Source: Acidobacteriales bacterium 59-55
GTDB lineage: Bacteria; Acidobacteriota; Terriglobia; Terriglobales; Acidobacteriaceae
Assembly: GCA_001897435.1 (NCBI GenBank)
Contig: MKSV01000008.1
Coordinates: forward strand, 344,252 to 408,251
Direction of reading: 5' to 3'
DNA length: 64,000 nucleotides
In this document: one piece after another, positions 16,357 through 25,562 of the stretch
Numbering within the stretch: position 1 is the first letter of the stretch
Layout of the letters: each line of letters starts with the position of its first letter
Program-made: the position numbers and the translations under genes
Notes under the pieces: model-generated
What the model was told of the DNA's origin: nothing
Databases searched by the model: none
What the model saw: the letters and a program-made list of their open reading frames with translations, nothing else

Positions 16357-19300
16357 CTAGAACAGTGCCGGAACGGGCTGCACCGCCGCAGAGGCAGGCA
16401 GCAGCGCCGCGGGAACCTCCTCGCCCTCCACATGCACGCTGCCATTGCGATAGACGACCTGCCGACCGGGAATCGCGGCCACGCGCTCGCCGGGGATGAC
16501 GATGCCCGCAAGGTTGGCCGGGTCGGCGGCTGCCACCGTAATCGTCGCGAGGCACTCGCGGCTGCGAGCCGCGCGCAGCGATTCGACGGCAGCGGGAAGC
16601 GCGAACTGTTCGCCGCCGAATCCCGAGACGAAGCGGCCGCCGCGCACCTCGCCCCGCGCCTCCATGCGGCGGAGAATGCCGAGCAGGTCGCGCCACCGAG
16701 GAGCGTTCGACTCGCGAGCGAGCAGGTCACGGAAGAGGATGCCGTAGCGCGCCAGCAACATGCGCGCCGCGGACTCGATCGCCGCATCTGTCCGGCGTGC
16801 CTGCTCGATCGGCGTCGGCGCGGCATGCACCTCTTCCGACAGCAGCGACCAGCGCCCTGCGGAACTGCGGGCTGTACGCCTCCCCGGAGTCTCGCTCGCA
16901 GCCGACTTTCGGCGAGGGTCCATCATGGAGCGCAACTGGTCGAAGCCGTCGGCGGCAGCCAGCCCGGCCGTGGCCAACTCCCACAGCGCGTGCTGCGTCT
17001 GCTGTCGCGTCAGGCCCGCGATGCGTTGAATATCGTTGGCAAAGCAGGCCCCGCGCTGCTGGAGCAAACCGCGCACCCCGAGCGCATCGGCGCTAAGCGC
17101 CTGTTCGAGCTTGGCCTCTTCAACGCACTGCCGGGCGAGCGCGTGCGGCAGCCACTCGGCGGACTCGCGCATATAAAACGTGATCGGCGCGACGTTGGTG
17201 GGGATCACCCGGCGCGGCGCGGCTCCGTCGCCGAGGGCCCACGCCGGATGCGGCGAAACTCGCCCCCAGCCCACCGCGCCCGAAAGGCACAGCGCATCGA
17301 GCCAGCGCGAATCGTAGTTGGCCACGCGCGCGGGCAGCAGCGTGCGCTCCCACTCGATGGCCGGAGCCTCAAAGCCTTCGAGTTGATGCAGCGCTTCGAG
17401 CACGCCCTCTTCTCCCGCAAGCTGCGTCTGCGGAGCGAGATGCTGCCAGCCCAGCAGCCAGCGCATGTAGACGGCGGGCGTCACCGCCTCGACCTGTTTG
17501 CGCAGCGTGCTCAGGGTGCGGCGGTGGATGCGTTGCAGGATGCGGCGCTCGCACCACTCAATCTCGTAATCGGTCGATGGCTTCGGATGCTCGAAGATGC
17601 CGCGCATCAGCAGCCCCTGCATCTCCATGGCGAGAAAAGCCTGAAAGACCTCCGCCGGGGCGAGCCCCAGCCGTTCCGAGAAGGCGTTAGCGCTGGTTGG
17701 CCCGATGATTTGTAACCATCCCTGAACACATTGCTTCAATGCCTGTTCTTTTGTAACTGTTTCAGTTTCGTTATAGCTCCATAGCGCCGATACATACCCA
17801 AGTCGCTCACTGGCCGCCCAGCAGGGAATCCCCGCGCAGTCGATCGTCTGCGCACGACCCGTCCGGGCAAGCCGCTCATAGAACACCGGCCAGTGCCGAG
17901 CCTCCCCCGTGTCAAGAACGGCCAGCGGAAGCGCGACCACCGCATGCAGCAGATCGTGAAGCTCGTGCTCGTCGCGGATATCGGGCCGGCACTCGCGGCG
18001 CACCTCGTCGATTGCACTCTGATCGAGCTTGCCCGCCTCTTCGAGCACGCTCTCCGGGAGCGATCGCCGCAGCGAGACAGCCCGCGCCCGGCGCTCTTCC
18101 AGTCCCGCATCGTCGAGGAAGGCATAGGGATTGGCGTTGATCAGCTCGTGCGCGAACTGCGAAGGCACCGGCGTATCGACGGCGAGACAGCGGATGCTCC
18201 CGTCCTTGATCCCGCGCAGAACATCGATCAGCCCTTCGAGATCCATCGCCTCCTGCAGCACGTCCTGCATCACCTCGTCAACCAGCGGATGCGCCGGAAT
18301 CTGGATATCGCCGACGATGGTCTCAAAGCAGGCAGCGGCCTGGGGAAAGACGCTGGCCATCAGGTCTTCGGACCGCGTGCGCTGAATCTGCGGTGCGATG
18401 CGCTTGCCCTTCGAGAAGCGAAGCAGTTGCAGGCTGCGCCCGGCGGCCCAGCGCCAGCGCGTCTTGAAGATCGGTGAGGCAATGGCGGCCTGTTCCAGCA
18501 ACTCCTTCGCAGTCTGCTCGGTGAGGAACTGGAAGACATCGGCCAGCGGAAAGCTGTGCTGCTCGGCCAGCGAGATGTTGATGCCGTTGTCGGTCGCCGC
18601 TGCCTGCAACTCGAAGTTGAAGCCGCGGCAGAAGCGTTTGCGCAGCGCCAGTCCCCAGGCCTTGTTGATGCGGCCGCCGAAGGGCGCGTGCAGGATCAGT
18701 TGCATGCCGCCGCCCTCGTCGAAGAAACGCTCGGCGATGATGGTAGTCTTGCTGGGAACGGCTCCCAGCACGGCGCGCCCGCTGACGATGTAGGCGATCA
18801 GCTGCTGCGCTCCGCTGGCGCAGACGCCGCACTCCTCCATCAGCCACGCGCTGGCCGCCGCGACTTCAGGTTGCGCCGGAGAGATGTAGCCGGGCGGAAC
18901 GTTAGGGGTGCGGGCAGAGATCTGCTCGCGCAACTCGCCGACGCCATCGCATAGCACCGCAGTACGCTGCGGCGCTTCGCCAAACCAGAAGGGAAGCGTC
19001 GGCGGAGCGCCGTGGGCGTCCTCAACCAGCACCCGCCCGGCGGCCTCGATGCGCTGAATGCGCCAGCTCGTATTGCCCAGCAAAACTACATCGCCGGGGC
19101 TGGAGTCGACGGCGAAGTGCTCGTCGAGCGTGGCGATCTGTACGCCCTCGGGCTGCAGGATCACGCTGAACAGCGCGGCGTCTGGAATGCTGCCGCCGTT
19201 CGAGATTGCGATCATCCGCGCCCCGCGCCGAGGATGAATCTGCCGTTGGATGCCGTCGCGCAGCAGGTAAGCGCCGTAGCGTCCGCGGCTCGATTCAATT

Positions 19301-20736
19301 CCTTCATGCAGCAGCGCGATCAGTTCGTCGAAGCGCTCGCGGGTAAGGTCGCGGTACGGATAAGCGCGGCGCAGCGTGTTGAAGAGCGTGTCTTCCTCCC
19401 ACGATTCCGCCCCGCAGCAGGCGACGATCTGTTGCATCAGCACGTCCATCGGCTGCGGCGGAACTTCGAGCCGGTCCAGTTCTCCGGCGCGCATCTTGCG
19501 CACCAGCGCCGCCTGCTCCATCAGGTCGTCGCGAGTCGTCGCGAAGAAGCGCCCCTTGGGCACGGCTCCGCGCCAGTGGCCCGCGCGCCCCACGCGCTGC
19601 ATGGCGACGGCGACGGCGCGGGTGGTGCTGATCTGGCAGACCAGATCGATATCGCCGATGTCGATGCCGAGTTCGAGCGAGGCCGTGGCGATTAATATCT
19701 TTATTTCCCCATTTTTTAATCGCTGCTCGGCGTCGAGCCGCAGATTGCGCGAGAGGCTGCCGTGGTGCGCCGCAACGTTCTCGTTGCCCAGCCGCTCGGC
19801 GAGCGCGAACGCGATCTTTTCTACCAGCCGCCGCGTGTTGACGAAGACCAGCGTCGAGCGGTGATGCTCAGCATGCGCCGCCAGCTTGTCGAAGATCTCC
19901 TCCCACATCGCGGTGGTGGTGACGGAACCAAGCTCGTCGCTCGGCACTTCGATGGCAATATCCAACTCGCGCCGCTGGCCTACCTGCACGATGCGTGCCG
20001 GCCTGCGCGAAGCGTGAACCCCGGTAAGAAAGTTAGCCACCAGTTCAATCGGATTCTGTGTCGCAGACAGCCCGATTCGCAGCGGAGGCGCAGGCTGGCC
20101 GGTCACAAATGCTCCCGGAGAAAGCCTGTTCTCGCCGCAGACCAGAGCTTCGAGCCGTTCGAGCGACAGCGCCAGGTGCGCTCCACGCTTGTCATCGGCC
20201 ACCGCGTGAATTTCATCGACGATGACTGTATTGACGCGGCGCAGATGCTCGCGCGACTTGCCCGCCGTCAGCAGAATGTAGAGCGACTCCGGCGTGGTGA
20301 CAAGAATATGCGGCGGATTGCGCAGCATGGCGGCGCGCTCTTTGGGCAGCGTGTCGCCGGTACGGACGGCAGTGCGAATCTCGGTCGAGAGATAACCGCG
20401 TTCGAGAGCAAGCTGCTGTATCTCGCGCAGTGGAGCATCGAGGTTCTTCTGCACGTCGTTCGAGAGCGCCTTCAGCGGACTGACGTAGACGATCTGCGTG
20501 CACGGCGCAAGCGTCCCGGCGATGGCCTGGCGCAGCAGCCGGTCGATGCAGACCAGAAAAGCGGCCAGCGTCTTTCCGCTCCCCGTAGGCGCGGAGATCA
20601 ACGTCGCCTCGCCCGCCAGAATACTAGGCCAGCCCTGCTCCTGCGGCTCGGTCGCGCTGCCGAATTTACGGACGAACCACTCCGCCGTGACGGGATGCGC
20701 CCAGGCCAGAGCGGCGGAGATTTCGGCGGTCGGCAT
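16357..20736 (-). CDS. lhr: Large DEAD/DEAH-box helicase Lhr
   Basis: The protein has 1459 residues, the length of full Lhr with its C-terminal domain. The first RecA domain carries Walker A SAPTGSGKT at about residues 48-56, TTPESLYILL, and the DEIH box in VIVDEIHAVADDKRG. The second RecA domain shows ATASLELGIDIGDIDLVCQ and the arginine-finger motif QRVGRAGHWRG. A winged-helix and Lhr-specific bundle follow, and about 600 further residues form the Lhr C-terminal domain. Known Lhr enzymes are 3'-5' DNA/RNA-DNA helicases linked to DNA repair. No nuclease or MPE phosphoesterase partner is adjacent. kdsC lies 60 bp upstream on the same strand. Confidence 0.94.
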   Translation of the reverse strand: MPTAEISAALAWAHPVTAEWFVRKFGSATEPQEQGWPSILAGEATLISAPTGSGKTLAAFLVCIDRLLRQAIAGTLAPCTQIVYVSPLKALSNDVQKNLDAPLREIQQLALERGYLSTEIRTAVRTGDTLPKERAAMLRNPPHILVTTPESLYILLTAGKSREHLRRVNTVIVDEIHAVADDKRGAHLALSLERLEALVCGENRLSPGAFVTGQPAPPLRIGLSATQNPIELVANFLTGVHASRRPARIVQVGQRRELDIAIEVPSDELGSVTTTAMWEEIFDKLAAHAEHHRSTLVFVNTRRLVEKIAFALAERLGNENVAAHHGSLSRNLRLDAEQRLKNGEIKILIATASLELGIDIGDIDLVCQISTTRAVAVAMQRVGRAGHWRGAVPKGRFFATTRDDLMEQAALVRKMRAGELDRLEVPPQPMDVLMQQIVACCGAESWEEDTLFNTLRRAYPYRDLTRERFDELIALLHEGIESSRGRYGAYLLRDGIQRQIHPRRGARMIAISNGGSIPDAALFSVILQPEGVQIATLDEHFAVDSSPGDVVLLGNTSWRIQRIEAAGRVLVEDAHGAPPTLPFWFGEAPQRTAVLCDGVGELREQISARTPNVPPGYISPAQPEVAAASAWLMEECGVCASGAQQLIAYIVSGRAVLGAVPSKTTIIAERFFDEGGGMQLILHAPFGGRINKAWGLALRKRFCRGFNFELQAAATDNGINISLAEQHSFPLADVFQFLTEQTAKELLEQAAIASPIFKTRWRWAAGRSLQLLRFSKGKRIAPQIQRTRSEDLMASVFPQAAACFETIVGDIQIPAHPLVDEVMQDVLQEAMDLEGLIDVLRGIKDGSIRCLAVDTPVPSQFAHELINANPYAFLDDAGLEERRARAVSLRRSLPESVLEEAGKLDQSAIDEVRRECRPDIRDEHELHDLLHAVVALPLAVLDTGEARHWPVFYERLARTGRAQTIDCAGIPCWAASERLGYVSALWSYNETETVTKEQALKQCVQGWLQIIGPTSANAFSERLGLAPAEVFQAFLAMEMQGLLMRGIFEHPKPSTDYEIEWCERRILQRIHRRTLSTLRKQVEAVTPAVYMRWLLGWQHLAPQTQLAGEEGVLEALHQLEGFEAPAIEWERTLLPARVANYDSRWLDALCLSGAVGWGRVSPHPAWALGDGAAPRRVIPTNVAPITFYMRESAEWLPHALARQCVEEAKLEQALSADALGVRGLLQQRGACFANDIQRIAGLTRQQTQHALWELATAGLAAADGFDQLRSMMDPRRKSAASETPGRRTARSSAGRWSLLSEEVHAAPTPIEQARRTDAAIESAARMLLARYGILFRDLLARESNAPRWRDLLGILRRMEARGEVRGGRFVSGFGGEQFALPAAVESLRAARSRECLATITVAAADPANLAGIVIPGERVAAIPGRQVVYRNGSVHVEGEEVPAALLPASAAVQPVPALF

Positions 20737-20796
20737 GGGGAGATTGTAGCGCGAATCGATTCGATCTTTGTTCGCCTGTCGCCCGCCCTTTATTCT

Positions 20797-21378
20797 CTAC
20801 ATGTTACCCGTGCCCACATCGGCGGCGGCAGCGGCGGAGTTGCTCTCGTCGAGATACTGTTCGATCACTTTTTCGAGCGTCCCCTGCGCTGTGAGGATGA
20901 AGTCCACGGCGTCGCGCCCCGCTCCCCGCCCCCCCGGATTCGGCGTCGTATAGTGCGCCACGGCCTTGGCCTGCGGACGCGCGTTCGCGGTGGCGATGGC
21001 CAACCCGCAGGCGCGCATCACCGGCAGGTCGATCACGTCGTCGCCGACGTAAGCCAGCTCGTCGATGGTGATCCCGGCCTTGGCCAGAATCTCGTTGATA
21101 GCGTTCATCTTGTGCGACTGGCCCTGGTAGATGAACTCCAGCTTCAGGTCGTTCGCGCGAATCGCCACCGTCTGCGACTGGCGCTTGGTGATGATGCCGA
21201 TGCGCAGCCCGCCCAGCCGGGCCAGCGAGATGCCCAGGCCGTCGTGCGCGGCGAAGCCCTTGGCCTCGATGCCACGGCCGTTCGCATCGGGAAGGACGAA
21301 GATCTGGCCATCGGTGAGGACGCCATCGACGTCGAAGATAAGAACTTTGATCTTTTTTGCGCGTTGTTCAGCAGTCAT
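20797..21378 (-). CDS. kdsC: 3-deoxy-D-manno-octulosonate 8-phosphate phosphatase (KdsC/YrbI, HAD family)
   Basis: The 193-residue HAD phosphatase has the nucleophile motif IFDVDGVLTDG with Asp16 and Asp18. Motif II lies in IGIITKRQS and the acidic motif III in YVGDDVIDLPVM. The absence of a large cap domain fits the tetrameric KdsC/YrbI group, which releases phosphate from Kdo-8-P before CMP-Kdo formation. Residues 1-10 and a C-terminal tail of about 20 residues vary. Its ATG overlaps the stop of the zinc-ribbon gene upstream by 4 bp, so translation is coupled. The waaA-lpxK-waaC genes of the same pathway are about 10 kb away. Confidence 0.88.
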   Translation of the reverse strand: MTAEQRAKKIKVLIFDVDGVLTDGQIFVLPDANGRGIEAKGFAAHDGLGISLARLGGLRIGIITKRQSQTVAIRANDLKLEFIYQGQSHKMNAINEILAKAGITIDELAYVGDDVIDLPVMRACGLAIATANARPQAKAVAHYTTPNPGGRGAGRDAVDFILTAQGTLEKVIEQYLDESNSAAAAADVGTGNM

Positions 21379-21620
21379 TTAACGATGATACCGTGGCCTC
21401 CGGGCATAGCACCCTCGCCCCCGGTCAAGGCTCCGTCGTACTTTGTCTTCCGTTGTCCGCGGTTACGCGAAAAGAAGCGGCACTTGCAGACCCTGCACTT
21501 CCAGGGGTACAGGCCCACGCACGGTAGTATGGCTCGTTCCCAAAACGTCTTGCGCCGCCCTCGGGTTGTGTCCAGGGAATGGCATTGTTTGCATTCGGGG
21601 TTATCGCTGATTCTCGGCAT
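21375..21620 (-). CDS. Small zinc-ribbon protein coupled to kdsC
   Basis: The gene runs from an ATG at 21620 to a TGA overlapping the kdsC start (ATGA), giving 81 residues. Two cysteine pairs (CKQC near residue 9 and CRVC near residue 43, the latter in GLYPWKCRVCKCRFF) and a basic intervening segment (RRKTFWERAILPCV) suggest one zinc ribbon split by a hydrophobic hairpin. I have seen similar short CxxC...YPWRC proteins in Acidobacteriota, but no function is known to me. A longer frame reaching back to 22037 runs antisense to moaC and is not the gene. Overlap with kdsC argues that it is translated. Confidence 0.72.
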   Translation of the reverse strand: MPRISDNPECKQCHSLDTTRGRRKTFWERAILPCVGLYPWKCRVCKCRFFSRNRGQRKTKYDGALTGGEGAMPGGHGIIVK

Positions 21621-21672
21621 GGCAGCGTTCTCAGAGTTAAACTTATGATCGATCCGTTGGTAGCCTATAACA

Positions 21673-22137
21673 ATGAGCGATACCTTGTCGCATTTTAATG
21701 AATCGGGCGACGCCCGCATGGTCGATGTCAGCGCCAAGTCCCCGACGCGCCGCGAGGCAGTCGCATCGGCCTTCGTCGAACTATCCGACGCTGTCCTCGC
21801 CGCGCTGCCCCGCAATCCCAAGGGCAATCCGCTGGAGGTCGCCCGCTTCGCCGGCATGCAGGCGGCCAAGCGCACCTCCGATCTGATCCCGATGTGCCAT
21901 CCGCTGGCCCTGAGCTTCGTCGATGTCAAGGCCACGGTGGTCGCGGGCGGCGTCGCCATCGAGGCCACGGCGGCCACGGTCGCCGGCACCGGCGTCGAGA
22001 TGGAGGCCATGGTCGCCGCCTCCATCGCCGCGCTCACGGTCTATGACATGACCAAGGCGCTCGACAAGGGCATCCGCATCCGCGAGGTCGTGCTCGTCAG
22101 CAAGAGCGGCGGCAAGAGCGGCGACTACCGCCGCTAG
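21673..22137 (+). CDS. moaC: Cyclic pyranopterin monophosphate synthase MoaC
   Basis: The 154-residue protein matches MoaC end to end. It has MVDVSAKSPTRREAVASA at the start, the active-site segment SDLIPMCHPLALSFVDV at about residues 72-88, EMEAMVAASIAALTVYDM and the lysine-rich catalytic loop TKALDKGIRIREV. With MoaA it converts the GTP-derived intermediate to cPMP, the first stable precursor of molybdenum cofactor. The gene stands alone, divergent from the zinc-ribbon/kdsC pair. moeA of the same pathway is about 4 kb away. No molybdenum riboswitch is evident in the 52 bp upstream. Confidence 0.95.
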   Translation: MSDTLSHFNESGDARMVDVSAKSPTRREAVASAFVELSDAVLAALPRNPKGNPLEVARFAGMQAAKRTSDLIPMCHPLALSFVDVKATVVAGGVAIEATAATVAGTGVEMEAMVAASIAALTVYDMTKALDKGIRIREVVLVSKSGGKSGDYRR

Positions 22138-22153
22138 ATGTGGAGGCTCAAGA

Positions 22154-22258
22154 GGCTATTTCCTACTCAGGCGTAGCTTCCTTTGTTTGTCCTTTGTTTG
22201 TCATTCCCGAAGGGAATCTGCGGTTGCCTTCCTCCACACCAACAGCAAATCTGCTTCG
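22154..22258 (+). repeat. Dispersed repeat family A, copy 4 (right-half type 2)
   Basis: It has the left flank GCTATTTCCTACTCAGGCGT, a short internal duplication of CCTTTGTTTGTC, the core ATTCCCGAAGGGAATCTGCG and the type 2 right half CTCCACACCAACAGCAAATC as at 8081. It lies between the convergent moaC and egtD genes. Confidence 0.85.
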
Positions 22259-22319
22259 GCGCCCCATTTTTTGTGCGCTCTTTGCGCAAAGAGTGGGAGA
22301 CCACAGCCTTTCCAAACAA

Positions 22320-23327
22320 TCAAACCGCCGTGGCCAGCGTCACCGCAAAAAGATGCAGCGGGTCCAGCCACGATTGGTCAATCACAAATCCGGCTGGCTT
22401 CAGCAGCGCGTCAATCGAATCCGGCGTGAACTTGTAGCTGTTTTCGGTGTGAATCGTCTCGCCGGGCGCGAAGTCGATCGCCAGCGCCGGGGCCGAAGCC
22501 GTGGCGGGCAGGTGAACCCGTTGCTTTGCCAGCGAGGCGAGGTGCATCTCGATGCGCGACTGGTCCGCGTTCCACACCGCCCTGTGGTCGAAGGATTCGG
22601 GGCGGAAGTCGGCGCCGAGATCGCGGTTCAACCGCGTCAGCACGTTGCGGTTGAAGGCGGCGGTCACGCCCGCATCATCGTCGTAGGCGGCTACCAGCGT
22701 GTCGGCGCTCTTGTTCCGGCCTGGACCGAGGTCCGTCCCCAGCAGCAGCTTGTCGCCGGGAAGAAGCTGGGCGCGGATGTTCGCCAGCAGCGCCGCCGCC
22801 GCTTGGGGCGAGAAGTTGCCGATGCTCGATCCGATGTACAGCGCCAGCGTGCGCAGCCCCGGCAGCCGATCCAGCGGCAGCGGCTCGCGCGTGTAGTCCG
22901 CGACCTGGCAACGGACCGTGACGTCGGGAAAGTTCGCCTCGATATTTTCGCTCGCCGCGGCCAGCGCCGACTCCGACACATCGACCGGCTGATAGACTAC
23001 CTTGCCCTGCTGGCGGATGGCGGCGGCCAGCAGGATGCCGGTCTTGGTCGCCGTTCCCGCGCCCAGTTCGATCAGCGTCAGCGTCCGGCGCTCGTCGCCT
23101 GCGGCCCGTCGCAGAATCTCGTCGGCGTGGGCGCTGAAGATCGAGCGTTCGGTGCGGGTCAGGTAATACTCGGGCAGCTCCGTGATCTGCTCAAAGAGGC
23201 GCGATCCCTCCTCGTCGTAAAACAGCCACGCCGAAAGGGTGCGCGGCCGGGCAGTCAGTCCGGCGCGGGCCTCGGCGGCTACTGCGGAGGTCGTGGCGTC
23301 AAGGGTTTCTGCGGCGATAGATGGCAC
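22320..23327 (-). CDS. egtD: L-histidine N-alpha-methyltransferase EgtD
   Basis: The 335-residue protein has the typical EgtD length. It shows the N-terminal motif FYDEEGSRLFEQITELPEYY at about 36-55 and the SAM-binding motif IELGAGTATKTG at about 87-98. YIGSSIGNF near residue 164 lies in the binding pocket region, and FHTENSYKF-like residues near 305 (IHTENSYKFTPD) follow. EgtD trimethylates histidine to hercynine, the first step of ergothioneine synthesis. egtB lies 274 bp upstream on the same strand, with a family B repeat in between. No egtC (glutamine amidotransferase) or egtA is present, so the route may be the short EgtB/EgtD/EgtE type. Confidence 0.94.
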   Translation of the reverse strand: MPSIAAETLDATTSAVAAEARAGLTARPRTLSAWLFYDEEGSRLFEQITELPEYYLTRTERSIFSAHADEILRRAAGDERRTLTLIELGAGTATKTGILLAAAIRQQGKVVYQPVDVSESALAAASENIEANFPDVTVRCQVADYTREPLPLDRLPGLRTLALYIGSSIGNFSPQAAAALLANIRAQLLPGDKLLLGTDLGPGRNKSADTLVAAYDDDAGVTAAFNRNVLTRLNRDLGADFRPESFDHRAVWNADQSRIEMHLASLAKQRVHLPATASAPALAIDFAPGETIHTENSYKFTPDSIDALLKPAGFVIDQSWLDPLHLFAVTLATAV

Positions 23328-23484
23328 TTGGGAGTCTTCCCTCCATTTTCAATGCGGCCGGGCCGCCCGGTTCGTCAAGCTTCGGTGATCAGGTTCAAAT
23401 CAGTCCATTGGATGCAGCGTGGGCGCTCGACGACTTCGCCAAATCAATAAACCCAGGTGGAACAGCATCTCGACCATCTCTAAA

Positions 23485-23548
23485 CGTCATCTCGACCGGA
23501 GCCGCGCGGTCTCATCGCGCGGCGCAGTGGAGAGACCCCTGTATTTCG
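23485..23548 (+). repeat. Dispersed repeat family B, copy 2
   Basis: It begins CGTCATCTCGACCGGAG and ends GTGGAGAGACCCCTGTATTT. The centre is a 7-bp hairpin (CCGCGCG / CGCGCGG, loop GTCTCAT). It sits between egtB and egtD. Confidence 0.85.
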
Positions 23549-23601
23549 TTCTTGTCTCACCATTCACAGATACCATCCCATCGTCGAGACAGCCCAAAAC
23601 T

Positions 23602-24930
23602 CTATTGCCCCGCATCGGCGGCCAGCCGCAGCCCGGAGAACTGCCAGCGGGTCGCTGGACCGAAGAAGTTGCGATAGGTCGAGCGGATATGCGTGGCCGG
23701 CGTCACGCACGAGCCGCCGCGCAGCACCACCTGGCTGGACATGAACTTGCCGTTGTACTCGCCCAGCGCGCCCGGCAGCGGCTTGTAGCCGGGGTAGCCC
23801 GAATAGCTCGACTGCGTCCACTCCCACACGTCTCCGAACATCTGTTGCAGCCCCGCGTCATGGATCGCGGGCACAGGATGCAGATCTCCCTTCTCCAGCA
23901 GGTTCGCTCCGGCGATGGCGTCCGAGTTCAACTGATCTGCAGCGTACTCCCACTCGAACTCCGTAGGCAGCCGATGACCCGCCCAATGGGCATAGGAGGC
24001 GGCCTCGAAGAGGCTGAGGTGGCAGACCGGCGTCTCGCTCAGGTCTTCGAGCGGCTCGAAGCCGCGCATCGTATAGATGCACCAGCCCGATTTGGTAGAG
24101 GTGTCCCGCTGCCAGTAGAGCGGCGCCTGCCAGCCCTCGGCGCGCATGGCAGTCCAGCCCTCGGAGAGCCAAAGCTCGGGCCGGTTGTACCCATCCTGCT
24201 CGATGAAGGCGAGGTACTCCGCGCAGGTCACCAGCCGGGTCGCCAGCCGAAAGGGCGCGATGTAGGCGGAGTGCCGCGGCGTCTCGTTGTCGAAGGCAAA
24301 GGCATCGCAGGCCGTTGGATCGGGCGTCACCCCGATCTCAGTCAGGCCCGGCGCAAAGTCGGCCCACTCCATCGGCGGGGCGATGGCATCGCCTCTCCGC
24401 GACTTCGATGCCTCGATATAAGCGGGGTGAAGGGGATTGGTGAAGAGCGCGTGCTTGATGTCGGTGGCGATCAGCTCCTGATGCTGCTGCTCGTGGTTGA
24501 GGCCCAGCAGGATGCGGCGGCTGGCCTCGTCTTCGATCGGCGACTGGAGCAGGCGGTCGATCGCCGCATCGACGTGGGCACGGTACGCCAGGATAGCGTC
24601 GAGCGGCGGCCGGGAGAAGGAGGCCCGGAGCTTCTTCTCCGGCATCTCGCCCAGCGAGTTGTAGTAGCTGTTGAAGAGCCAGCGGAAGTCCGGGTGGAAG
24701 GGCTTGTACCCGGCGACATATTCGCTCAGCACAAAGGTCTCGAAGAACCAGCTCGTATGGGCCAGGTGCCATTTGACTGGACTGGCCTCGGGACACGACT
24801 GCACCATCATGTCTTCCGGCGAGAGCGGCTGACAGAGGTGCAGGGTAGCCTGGCGCACGCTGCGGTAGCGGGCCAGAAGAAGGGCAAAAGCTGTAGCAGT
24901 TTCGGCGGGGACAGGCATCATCTTTCCCAT
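23602..24930 (-). CDS. egtB: Ergothioneine biosynthesis sulfoxide synthase EgtB
   Basis: The 442-residue protein has an N-terminal DinB_2-type iron-binding domain. Likely histidine ligands are in WHLAHTSWFFE (near 55) and NHEQQHQE (near 146 and 150, with the HxxxH spacing of EgtB). The C-terminal FGE-sulfatase (C-type lectin) domain follows, with RLPTEFEWEYAA near 355 and WEWTQSSYSGYPGY near 390, ending LRGGSCVTP and RNFFGP. EgtB joins hercynine to cysteine or gamma-glutamylcysteine and inserts the sulfoxide. It is transcribed toward egtD. An in-frame ATG pair three codons in is an alternative start. Confidence 0.94.
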   Translation of the reverse strand: MGKMMPVPAETATAFALLLARYRSVRQATLHLCQPLSPEDMMVQSCPEASPVKWHLAHTSWFFETFVLSEYVAGYKPFHPDFRWLFNSYYNSLGEMPEKKLRASFSRPPLDAILAYRAHVDAAIDRLLQSPIEDEASRRILLGLNHEQQHQELIATDIKHALFTNPLHPAYIEASKSRRGDAIAPPMEWADFAPGLTEIGVTPDPTACDAFAFDNETPRHSAYIAPFRLATRLVTCAEYLAFIEQDGYNRPELWLSEGWTAMRAEGWQAPLYWQRDTSTKSGWCIYTMRGFEPLEDLSETPVCHLSLFEAASYAHWAGHRLPTEFEWEYAADQLNSDAIAGANLLEKGDLHPVPAIHDAGLQQMFGDVWEWTQSSYSGYPGYKPLPGALGEYNGKFMSSQVVLRGGSCVTPATHIRSTYRNFFGPATRWQFSGLRLAADAGQ

Positions 24931-25210
24931 TCTGGACGGCAGGCGAAACGCTTGCGGGTTATCGTTCGGACACTTGCAGAGCTATTAGCAGCTTTAGATG
25001 CAGCTTGCCGGCCATGGGTGACATTCTCCCGGCCAGTCATCTTTTCCGCTTCCAGCGCGTCCGTTCCTCGATTCGCGGATGATTCGCGATTGCGCCCGAG
25101 CAGTTATTTTTGTGCGTCCGTAAATTTCCGCCGCCGTCGCACGCAACCCCGTTTATACCTGTTACCATCATACAGTTGGCGAATATCGCCTGCATTCAGG
25201 AGCATCACAA

Positions 25211-25414
25211 ATGGCAAACGGAACAGTAAAATGGTTTAACGACGCAAAAGGCTTTGGTTTCATTACCCCGGAAGACGGCGGTGAGGACCTATTCGCGCAT
25301 TATTCGGCAATCAACTCCAGTGGCTTCAAGTCTCTGCAGGAAGGCCAGCGCGTTACGTTTGACATCACAACCGGGCCCAAAGGCAAGCAGGCTGCCAACA
25401 TCCAGCCCGCGTAA
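25211..25414 (+). CDS. Cold-shock domain protein (CspA family)
   Basis: The 67-residue protein is a single cold-shock OB domain. RNP-1 is KGFGFITP near residues 13-20 and RNP-2 is DLFAHYSAI near 27-35. It binds single-stranded RNA/DNA and acts as an RNA chaperone. An AGGAG site lies 7 nt before the ATG. About 280 bp separate it from the divergent egtB and could hold a cold-regulated leader. The stop codon lies inside the first of two tandem hairpins. Confidence 0.96.
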   Translation: MANGTVKWFNDAKGFGFITPEDGGEDLFAHYSAINSSGFKSLQEGQRVTFDITTGPKGKQAANIQPA

Positions 25415-25485
25415 CCAGAGAAACACCATTTCTCCGGTTACATTGCACCAAATGTAACCAGAGACCCAGGCTTTCTCTAGTTACA
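25411..25485 (+). repeat. Two tandem hairpins after the cold-shock gene
   Basis: Two related units each form an inverted repeat: GTAACCAGAGAAA with TTTCTCCGGTTAC (25411-25441) and TGTAACCAGAGA with TCTCTAGTTACA (25453-25485). Both are followed by the same ATTGCAC sequence, so the unit was duplicated. The csp stop codon falls within the first stem. They may stabilise the mRNA 3' end. Confidence 0.75.
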
Positions 25486-25562
25486 TTGCACTTCCCAGGA
25501 TCTTTTCAGGATTTCGGATTTTTTTAGAATTTCGGACTTTCAGGATTCAGGATTGTAAGACT

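Noticed and set aside
16314..16499. Small frames containing RSGETPVF
   Set aside because: They are translations of repeat family B.
16321..17715. 464-codon plus-strand frame
   Set aside because: It is antisense to the C-terminal part of lhr, has no recognisable domain and reflects high-GC codon bias.
19762..21648. 628-codon plus-strand frame
   Set aside because: It runs antisense across lhr, kdsC and the zinc-ribbon gene, all with clear families, and its residues are Arg/Ala/Gly-rich shadow composition.
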